Origin: Motacilla alba alba
Lineage: Eukaryota; Chordata; Aves; Passeriformes; Motacillidae
DNA: 64,000 bases
Direction of reading: 5' to 3'
Assembly: GCF_015832195.1 (NCBI RefSeq)
Contig: NC_052044.1
Coordinates: forward strand, 1,875,147 to 1,939,146
Part shown: positions 56,000-64,000 of the stretch, in pieces
How positions within the stretch are numbered: position 1 is the first letter of the stretch
How the letters are laid out: every line of letters starts with the position of its first letter
Notes under the pieces: model-generated
The model's input: the letters and a program-made list of their open reading frames with translations, nothing else
Told to the model about the DNA's origin: nothing
Database searches by the model: none
Translations under genes and position numbers: made by a program

Positions 56000-56895
56000 T
56001 TTATTCCAATTTTTCATATTTATTCTCATTTCCCCACCATTCATTTCCAGTTTCTCACCATTTATTCCCAGTTTTCCACCATTTATTCTCATTTTCCCAC
56101 CATTCATTCCCAGTTTTTCACCTTTTCTTCCCTTTTCTCACCACTTTTCCACCCTTTATTCCCATTTTTCACCCATTTCCCCCCATTTATTATCATTTTC
56201 CCCCATTTTTCCCATTTTTCCCATTTTCCCCCCATTTTTCCCCATTCCCCCCCATTTTTTCCCATTTCCTCCCATTTATTCCCATTTTTTTTCACCATTT
56301 TCCCATTTTCCCCCATTTATTCTCATTTTTTCATCTTTTCCCCCCATTTTTCCCATTTTTTCCCCATTTCCCCACCCCTTCCCATTTTTCTTTCCCCCCT
56401 CCCGGCTCCGAAGGGCGAAATTTGGGGCGAAATCGGCGGAATTTGGGCCGAGACGGGAACAAAGGCCAACCCCGCCCCTCCCCCGACCCCAACCCTGTCG
56501 CTTTTAACCCAAAACCCCCAAAATAAACCCAAAAACCACTCGAAACCTCGGGAATTCCCATTTTCCTTTATTTCCAGCGGCTCCTCGGGAAAACTCCCCG
56601 CCAAAATTGGGGGGAAAACAACGAAAAAGGGGAATTTAGGGGGGAAAAAACGAAATAAAATCTGGATTTTGGGGGGCGAAAAGGCGGAAAATCGGGAATT
56701 CCGGGGGGAATGGAAAAATCGGGAATTTGGGGGGGAAAACAAAAAAAAAGTCGGGAATTTTGGGGGGAAATGGCAGAAAAATTGGGATTTTTGGGATAAA
56801 ATGGCAGAAAAATGGGGAATTTGGGGGGGAAAGGGCAGAATTCGGGGCACCAGTTGAATTAAATTGAATTAAATTAAATTAAATTAAATTAAATT
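56000..56895. repeat. Pyrimidine array, purine array and AATTA microsatellite
   Basis: CCACCATTTATTCCCAGTTT units occur at about 56030-56380, GGGGGGAAAATCGGGAATTT units at about 56600-56840, and a pentanucleotide AATTAAATTAAATTAAATT run at 56853-56897. Confidence 0.8.
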
Positions 56896-56897
56896 AC

Positions 56898-58975
56898 ATT
56901 CAATCCTTCACGCGGGTTTTTTTCGCCTCTCGGGGGAGGAAATTTTGGGGGGAAAAGCGGGAAATTCTCCTTTTTCCATCGCAGGGAACCCCGCGCCCTT
57001 TTCCCAATAAAATTGGCATTTTCCACCCCAAACGCGGGATCGGGGCCGGAAATGCCGCGCGGATCCGATCCGTGATTGATTTCTTCATTTCGCTCTTTAT
57101 TCCCCCGCAAAATCCAGCTTTTATTGGCTTTTCCCCTCTTTCATCTCCCTTTAAACGGGGCAAAAATCCCTTTTTTATTCCTTTTTATTGTCTCCTCCCC
57201 CGCTCTCTCTTTCCCTTCATTTTCTCACATCTTTATTTTTTTTTTTAAAGCGAATTTCTTCCCCGGCCTCCCCCATAAAAACCCCAAACTCGTCGTTTTC
57301 ACCCCAAAAATTCCCATTTTATTCCGTTTATCGCCGCTTCGCCCACTGAAACCCGGGCAGGTCCCGACGCGAATTTCCCGAAAATAATCCGAATTTCGGG
57401 CAAATTTCTGCAAATCGCTTTTTCTGTTGCCTTCCCGCCCTCCCCGCGGGTTAAATTCCATTTTTTAATATTTTTTTTGCAATTTTTGAGGCGCCCCCGG
57501 GGTGAAAATCAGAGCAGAATCGGGATTTTTGGGGGGAAAATTGGAATTTTCCCCATTTTCTGGAGCTGTCGCAGCTCGGGGGGGGGGGGCGAGGAGGGGA
57601 ACAAAGGGCAAAAAAAACCCAAAACGGGAAAAAATCCCAAAAAACGGAAAAAAATCCCAGAAAACGGGAAAAAATCTCAAAAAAGAGGAAAAATTCCCTA
57701 AAAGGGGGAAATACTAAAAAAGGCGATTTTGGGGTAAAATTTGGGCTAAAATCCCCCAAATTCCGCTCCCGGCCGGACTTGGTCCCGAGTTTTCGTTTTT
57801 TTGGGGATTCAGGGAATTTCATTTCCATTTTTGGGGATTTTCGCTGCCCCAGCCCGATTTGAATCGGGTTTTTAATCGATTTCAATTCCATTTTCCCGGA
57901 TTTTGGGGTGGAATCCGCTGCGGGAGGAAGGGAGGGAAACAAAGAGAATTTGGGGAGAAATTTGGGATTTTTTTCCCATTTTCCTCCCGGGTTTTCTTTA
58001 TTTATCGAAACCCTTTTCTCGCTTTTTCCTGAGCCAAAAATCCCCAAAAATCCGCTCAAAATCTGCTTTAAATCCGCTTAAAATCCCCCAAAATCAGCTT
58101 AAAATCCGCCTAAAATCGCGATTTTTGCACTCCCCGCCCCCTCCCGCCGCCCCGACCCCCCCAGAAATTCCGATTTTTTTTAGGATTTGGTTTTTCCCAG
58201 TTTTTTTGAGGGCGAATCCCCATTCCTGCTCCCTCCGCCCCCCGCGTTTCCTTTCTTACCGCGCCGGTTTCGCCGCGTTCGGGTTTTTATCCCGAATTGG
58301 GATTTTCCCGCTGCTTTTTCACCCCCTCGGCGGCGAAAATGGGGCGAAAAGGGGAAAAAAGGGGAAAAAAGGGGAAAAAAGGGGAAAATGGGAGGAAAAA
58401 GGGGGGAAATGGGGGGAAAATGGAGGAAAAAAGGATTTGAAGCCTCGTGGAGGGGGAGAAAACGTGGAAAGATCCGATTTTGGGGGAAAAAAAGCGAATT
58501 TGGAGGGGAAATCCGCCCTGAAATCGAGCTGGGGGGGTTTGGGGTGCCGAGGGGGGGCGGGGAAGGGATTTCGGGTAGAATAAAGGGAAAAAAAAGGGGG
58601 AAAAAGGGAAAAAAAGGGGGAAAAGGAGCGGCGCGGTGAGGCCGAGCTTAACTTGACCTTCACTTTGCCCGCCCACCCGCCGGGCCCGCCGCTCCTCCCG
58701 CGGAAACGCCGCGGAAACCGCGCGGGGCGGCGGCGGAAATCCCGGGAAACCCCAACGTTCCTGGGGAAAAAACCCCAAAAAGTCCCGAGCCCGAGCCCGA
58801 AATGGCCCGAAATTGGGATTCTGACCCTTTTTGGGCTGGGAAAGGGGAGGGGGCTCCCGGGAGGATTCACGAGCGCGGTTTCCGCGTTCCCCCCAAATCT
58901 GCCCGAGCCCCCAATGCTGACCCCAAAATGCCCCGAAAATGCCCCAAAAACCGACCCGCAGCGACAAAGCCGCGC
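56898..58975. other. Far upstream flank, no gene recognised
   Basis: Mixed sequence with a CCCAAAAAACGGGAAAAAAT repeat (about 57608-57715), an AAATCCGCTTAAAATC repeat (about 58045-58125) and AGGGGAAAA blocks (58340-58435, 58580-58630). A single TGATTGAT PBX/HOX-like word is at 57073-57080. No homeobox or exon was recognised. Confidence 0.5.
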
Positions 58976-59582
58976 GGAATCGCGATAGGATTCTGTGAGG
59001 GGAATAATCGCGACAGCATTCCGCGCGGGGGAATAATCGCGATTGGATTTCATGCTTGGGAATCGCGATAGGATTCCGTGAGGGGAATAATCGCGATTGG
59101 ATTCTGTGAGGGGAATAATCGCGATTGGATTCTGTGAGGGGAATAATCGCGATTGGATTCCGTGAGGGGAATAATCGCGATAGGATTCTGCGAGGGGAAT
59201 AATCGCGATTGGATTCCGTGAGGGGAATAATCGCGATAGGATTCTGTGAGGGGAATAATCGCGATTGGATTCCGTGAGAGGAATAATCGCGATTGGATTC
59301 TGCACAGGGAATAATCGCGATAGGATTCTGTGAGGGGAATAATCGCGATAGGATTCCGTGAGGGGAATAATCGCGATTGGATTCTGCACAGGGAATAATC
59401 GCGATTGGATTCTGCACAGGGAATAATCGCGATAGGATTCTGTGAGGGGAATAATCGCGATTGGATTCTGTGAGGGGAATAATCGCGATAGGATTCTGTG
59501 AGGGGAATAATCGCGATTGGATTCTGTGAGGGGAATAATCGCGATAGGATTTCATGTTTGGGAATCGCGATTGGATTCCGCG
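58976..59582. repeat. 28-bp minisatellite with palindromic AATCGCGATT core
   Basis: About 21 units of GGGGAATAATCGCGATTGGA followed by TTCTGTGA, spaced 28 bp apart. Internal variants are ATAGG/ATTGG and CTGTGAG/CCGTGAG/CTGCACA. Each unit has the palindrome ATCGCGAT. Because 28 is not a multiple of three and the minus strand lacks stops, one ORF of about 600 residues runs through it; I regard that as an artefact. Confidence 0.95.
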
Positions 59583-59719
59583 CGGGGGACTCGGCTCCGC
59601 GGTGGGGTCGGGGTTGGGTTTTGGGGGAATTGGGGGTTTTGGGGTGGCTCGGGGGGGATTCCGAGCCACAAAAACCCCAAAAGCGCGGAAATCCCAATAA
59701 AAACCAGAGGGGAGGGGCC

Positions 59720-60030
59720 GGAAACGGATTGGGATTGGGGTTGGGGTTTGGAAATTGGGGTTTGGGATGGGTTTGGGGATTTTGGGATTTGGGATTTGGG
59801 GATTTGGGGATTTGGGGTTTGGGGTTGGGGTTTGGGATTTGGGGTTTGGGGATTTTGGGATTTGGGATTTGGGGATTTGGGGTTTGGGGTTTGGGCTTTG
59901 GGCTTTGGGTTTGGGGTTTGGAAATTGGGGTTTGGGGTTTGGAATTTTGGGGAGTGGGGTTTGGGGTTTGGCAGTTTGGGAATTGGGGATTTGGAGTTTG
60001 GAGTTCGGGGTTTGGAGTTTTGAAAACCCT
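59720..60030. repeat. G-rich TTTGGGG array
   Basis: About 35 units of GGGGTTT, GGGATTT and GGGCTTT on the + strand. The pattern resembles G4-forming telomere-like repeats but is not TTAGGG. Confidence 0.9.
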
Positions 60031-60044
60031 AAAAATGGAGCCGA

Positions 60045-60520
60045 GGTCACTCTGGGGGCCCCGAAACCCCCCAGGGCCCCTCCAGGCACCCCAAAAGCGC
60101 TGCCTGGTCCTGGCAGGCCCCAAAAATGGATCCAAGGTCCTGGAAGGCCCCAAAAATGGATCCAAGGTCCTTTCAGGGCCCTAAAAATGGATCCAAGGTC
60201 CTAAAAAACCCGAAAAATGGATGCAAGGTCCTGAAAGGCCCCAAAAATGGATCCAAGGTCCTTTCAGGGCCCTAAAAATGGATCCAAGGTCCTAAAAAAC
60301 CCGAAAAATGGATGCAAGGTCCTGGAAGGCCCCAAAAATGGATCCAAGGTCCTGAAAGGCCCCAAAAATGGATCCAAGGTCCTAAAAGGCCCCAAAAATG
60401 GATCCAAGGTCCTAAAAAACCCTAAAAATGGGCCCAAGGTCCTGGAAGGCCCCAAAAATGGATCCAAGGTCCTTTCAGGGCCCTGAAAATGGATCCAAGG
60501 TCCTGAAAGGCCCCAAAAGT
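60045..60520. repeat. 30-bp minisatellite AAAAATGGATCCAAGGTCCT
   Basis: About 14 units of CCCCAAAAATGGATCCAAGG followed by TCCTGGAAGG, spaced 29-30 bp (60121, 60151). A near 3n period keeps the frame, so both strands show about 10-residue peptide repeats over about 160 residues. Confidence 0.93.
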
Positions 60521-61267
60521 TGTGCTCTTTATGGAGGAAAATGGGGAGAAAAAGGGAAAAGGGGGAAAATGGGGAATTAAAGGGAAAACGGGAAAATTGG
60601 GGGGGAATTGGAGCAAAAAGAGGAAAAAGGGAGGAAAATGGGAAAATAAAGGGGAAAAAAGGGGGAATGGGGAATAAAAAGGAGGGGAAAGAGGGGCGGG
60701 AAGGAATAAAAACAGAAAGATTATTTCGGGTTCTATTTTTTATTCCTGTTTTATTTTTTATTCCTGTTTTCATTTTTGATTCCGGTTTCTCTCCTCATCC
60801 CCTCCCTCGTCCCCGCGCCCTCATCCATCTCCCCTCAACGAGGCTCCCTCATTTCCTCCCTCATTAATTAATCCCCGCTAATTAATCCCCGCTAATTAAA
60901 CCCCCGGGGGCTCTCCGGGCCCAGCCAGGCACGAAATTTAAAAAAGCGATTTTTTTCCTGATTTTCCCTTTCTTTTCCTTTTTTTCCCCTGCTCCTCCGC
61001 GCCGTTTTCCCGCTGGAATCGAGTCTGAAAATTCCAATTATTCCAATTTTTGGGGAGGTTTGGGGCTGGGCCGAGGGACAAAAGAGCCCAAATTCCCAGA
61101 AAGGCCCCTCGGCCCGGCTTTCCCAAAAAAATCCAGACGTTTCCCAAAAAAATCCAAATTCCAGATTTTTTCTCCCCAAAAATCCAAATCCAGCTTCTTA
61201 TCTCCCAGATTTTTTGTTTCCTGGGATTTTTCCCCATTTTCCCCTGGATATTTGGAATTTCTCAGCG
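60521..61267. other. Flank between arrays with TAATTAATCCCCGC repeat
   Basis: Purine-rich GGGGGAAAATGGGG sequence to about 60715 and a TTTTTTATTCCTG repeat at about 60735-60780. Then come three copies of CGCTAATTAATCC-like units (60850-60900), which place TTAATTA palindromes in tandem. The remainder is mixed. No gene was recognised. Confidence 0.55.
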
Positions 61268-61276
61268 CATAATAAC

Positions 61277-61338
<62 letters not shown>
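61268..61338. repeat. (TAA)n microsatellite
   Basis: About 22 AAT/TAA trinucleotides, nearly perfect. Confidence 0.95.
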
Positions 61339-61339
<1 letters not shown>

Positions 61340-61494
61340 CAAAGTACTTAGGTAAAAAATTCAAGTAAAATAAATAAAATATAGATGAAAATCAAATGAA
61401 CAAAATAAAAATGTAAAAATGAAAATTTAAAAACGCAAAACTAAAAAAAAGGAAACGAAACGAAATAAAAATATAAGAATATAAAAATAATAAA

Positions 61495-61575
61495 ATAAAA
61501 TAAAATAAAATAAAATAAAATAAAATAAAATAAAATAAAATAAAATAAAATAAAATAAAATAAAATAAAATAAAT
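61495..61575. repeat. (AAAAT)n pentanucleotide microsatellite
   Basis: About 16 perfect AAAAT units on the + strand. Confidence 0.95.
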
Positions 61576-61639
61576 AAGCGGCAGGAGGGAGTTGAAGGAG
61601 CTCTCGCGCTCCGGGCTGAGTTTTTGTTCCGCTCAGGAT

Positions 61640-61810
61640 CGCCAGCGTTAATTACCGCGCTCATTAATTACTGCCCCGTTCATTACCGCTCTTCATTAAT
61701 TACCGCGCTCATTAATTACTGCCCCCGTTCATTTCCCGCGGCCGCGCATTTCCCGCCGCTCTCCGCGCTCATTAACGGGGGTTCATTAACGGGGCTTCAT
61801 TAACGGGGAT
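61640..61810. repeat. CATTAATTACCGCGCT-type tandem repeat with homeodomain cores
   Basis: Units of CATTAATTACCGCGCT and CATTAATTACTGCCC (61650-61735) are followed by CATTAACGGGG units (61770-61810). At least five TAATTA palindromes occur within about 90 bp. It is uncertain whether this is a repeat that happens to contain homeodomain sites or a site cluster that expanded. Confidence 0.8.
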
Positions 61811-64000
61811 TCCTTCACTCACTCCCAGCACCCGCAAAATTCCCTTTTTTGGGGCATTTTGGGGCATTTTTGGGGCATTTTTGGGACATTTTTGGGGCAT
61901 TTTTGGGGCATTTTGGGGTCTTTCCGCTGCCGCGGGGAGTGTCGGGACTCGCAATTTCCTTGAATTCGCATTTTATTCACATTTTATTCACATTCAATTC
62001 ACATTTTATCCGCACTTTATTTTCACTTTGTACAATTTATTCCCTTTTTCCCGTTCACTCCCGCCTTTCCTTCTCATTCCGTTTCCATTTTCTTCTCTTT
62101 TTTTCCTGTTTCCTTCTCACTTTCCCCCAATTTCCTTTTCTTTCCATTTTCTTTCCATTCCATTCCTTCTTTATTTCCATTTATTTCCATTTATTTCCAT
62201 TTATTTCGTTTTTTTCATTCCCCCCAAGGCCTCGGCTCCGTTTGGGATTTTTGGGGTGAATCCCCCCAAATTCCTCCCCGAGAAGGGAGCGCTTTAGGAC
62301 CCAAAATTCACCAAAATTTGGATTTTTTTCCCTGATTTCCGCGCCCCCAGGAGGCGAAACGGCCCCGAAATCTCCCCGGGGAGCGCCCGAAAGCCCAAAA
62401 TTCCCAAAAAAATGGAATTTTCGCATTGCACGTGGAACGAAACTGCCCCAAAACGGGGATTTGGGGGCGTTTGGGGTTTATTGCACGGCCCCGAGGCGGC
62501 TCGGAGGGACGGGGGGAAGGGAAAAATGGGGGAAAAAGGGAGGAAATTGAGAAAAAAGGGGGAAATGGGACAAAAATGGGGGGAAATTGGGGAAAATTGA
62601 GAAAAAAGGGAAAATTTCTGGAAAAAAAAGGGGGGAAATGGGGGGAAATTGAGAAAAAAGGGGGGAAATGGGAAAAATGGGGAAAATTGGAAAATTTTTG
62701 AGGAAAATGGGGGAAAATCTGAAAAAAAATGGGGGGAAATGGGGAAAATTTTGAGAAAAAAAGGGGGAAAATGGGGAAAAATGGGGGGAAATGGGAAAAA
62801 CGGGATCCTGACCCCAAAATTAGGGGTTTAAATTTTTTTTTCCGTGGCCGAAAAAACTCGGGAAGGGAAGAAAAATGGGAATAATTGGGGTGGGAATGGG
62901 AAAAAATGGAAATAAAGGGGGAAGGGAGAAAAAAGGGGAGGAAGGGGGAAAAGAGGAGGAAAAATGGGGAGAAAAGGGAAAATGGGAGAAAAATAAGAGA
63001 AAAAAGGGGGAAAGGGGGGAAAATGGGGGAAAATTGGGCGAAAAAAGGGAAAAGGAGAAGGAGACACTCGGGAGGGCGCGAGGAGGAAAAGGAGCAGGAA
63101 AAGAGGGGAAAAAGTTCCTTCCTGGTGAGGATTTTGGGGATTTTCCCGGGTTTTTATTCGGGATTCGCCCAGAAAAGCAGCGCGGCCGCGACCGTGAAGG
63201 CGGCGAGGGAAAATCCCGATCTTCCCCGAATTTTCCCCCAAATCCCGCTCTTCCGCTGGAAAATCCCGATTTTCCCTGAATTTTCCCCCAAATCCCGCTC
63301 TTCCGCTGGAAAATCCCGATTTTCCCTGAATTTTCCCCATTTTCCCACCCAAAAGCGCAGAAAAGCCGCGGCCCCAAAGCCCGAAAACCCCGAAAGGGCC
63401 CCGAGCGCAAAATCCCACCGGGAAACGCCGAAAGTGGGGAGGAAAAATGGGAAAATCCCGTTCCCGGTCCCCGAAAAGGTCCAAAAATCGGGATTTTTCG
63501 GGAGGAAAAAACGGAATTTTTGCCGAAAACCGCGGGGTTTGGGGCTGGTTTGGGTTCCCGGGAAATCGAAGGGATTTTTTCCCATTTTTGGGGGGGTTTT
63601 GAGGGAGGAGAAAGCGGCCGGGAATGTCCCGAGTTCCGCCGGGATTCGGGGCTTTGCTCCCGGGAAATGGGGTTTTATTTTTTTCCCAGCGTTTCCACCA
63701 AAGCCGCGACCCCGCCACAGGAAAAAAAAAAATAAAATAAAAAAAAAAAGAAAAAAAAAGGGGGGGGAAAGGATTTTTGGGAAGGGGAAAGACGGAATTT
63801 GGGGAGTTGCAAAGAAACGCGGGGAAATCAGGAGAGGGGGACGAAAAAAGCTCCAAAAAGAGGAAAAAATTCCCCTTTTTTCTGCCCTGACGGGAGCCAA
63901 GCCCAGCCAGAAATGCGATTTCAGCCGGGCTTTGTCCCGAGCCATCCAAGCCCCATTTCCCCCAAATCCTTCACTTCGAACCCAGAATTTCCCATTTTCC
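61811..64000. other. Right edge of the window: repeats and filler, no gene recognised
   Basis: GGGGCATTTTT repeat (61850-61920), T/C-rich sequence with four TTATTTCCATT units (about 62170-62210), a purine array GGGGGAAATTGAGAAAAAAG (62515-62810), another purine stretch (62860-63060), a 49-bp duplication containing CCCAAATCCCGCTCTTCCGC (about 63225-63320), and A-rich runs (63720-63760). HOXC12 was not recognised. Confidence 0.55.

Noticed and set aside
57073..57080. PBX/HOX composite site TGATTGAT
   Set aside because: A single 8-bp match in 64 kb is near chance expectation and lies in sequence with no other sign of constraint.
58976..59582. CRISPR-like array (28-bp direct repeats with a palindrome)
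   Set aside because: Units are directly adjacent with no unique spacers, there are no cas genes, and the context is a vertebrate Hox cluster.
58287..60089. 600-residue minus-strand ORF and an overlapping 371-residue ORF
   Set aside because: They run through the 28-bp array and the TTTGGGG array; the peptide is a mere translation of repeats that lack stops, with no domain, promoter or splice support.
48700..64000. HOTAIR orthologue
   Set aside because: The position is right, but I could identify no exon sequence or structure specific to HOTAIR, so no feature was called.

Overview
This window is a stretch of a vertebrate HOXC cluster. It carries the posterior genes HOXC8 (first coding exon only), HOXC9, HOXC10 and HOXC11, all on the minus strand, so the 3' (anterior) end of the cluster is at the left and the 5' (posterior) end at the right. 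The microRNA gene mir-196a-2 lies between HOXC9 and HOXC10, its standard place in tetrapods. Gene identity rests on family-specific N-termini, the homeodomains, matching splice phases and gene order. The extremely GC-rich third codon positions, the dense simple repeats and the amniote-like proteins suggest a bird, with the cluster on a small GC-rich microchromosome. That organism call is an inference; a reptile is not excluded.

Layout: HOXC8 exon 1 (417-873; the homeobox exon lies beyond the left edge); HOXC8-HOXC9 spacer with a candidate HOXC8 early enhancer near 6.4-6.56 kb; HOXC9 (exon 2 10135-10379, exon 1 12292-12826); HOXC9-HOXC10 spacer with candidate conserved non-coding islands near 13.8, 17.7, 19.1 and 22.2 kb and the mir-196a-2 hairpin at about 21.0 kb; HOXC10 (exon 2 24045-24322, exon 1 29913-30534, intron about 5.6 kb); HOXC10-HOXC11 spacer made almost wholly of tandem repeats; HOXC11 (exon 2 43365-43597, exon 1 47617-48265, intron about 4.0 kb); then about 15.7 kb upstream of HOXC11 in which neither HOXC12 nor a HOTAIR-like transcript could be recognised.

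Together these genes encode homeodomain transcription factors that pattern the posterior trunk, the lumbosacral axis and the limbs. miR-196a is known to repress HOX8-class mRNAs, so the window holds both the regulators and one of their post-transcriptional brakes. HOXC9, HOXC10 and HOXC11 each have a CACGTG E-box and a CCAAT box upstream of the start codon.

The most unusual aspect is the non-coding DNA. Hox clusters are normally very poor in repeats, but here nearly every intron and spacer is filled with distinct minisatellites, microsatellites and long homopurine or homopyrimidine tracts, leaving exons and short AT-rich regulatory islands between them. No transposon was recognised. Many of these arrays are open in several reading frames and give long false ORFs that are not genes.
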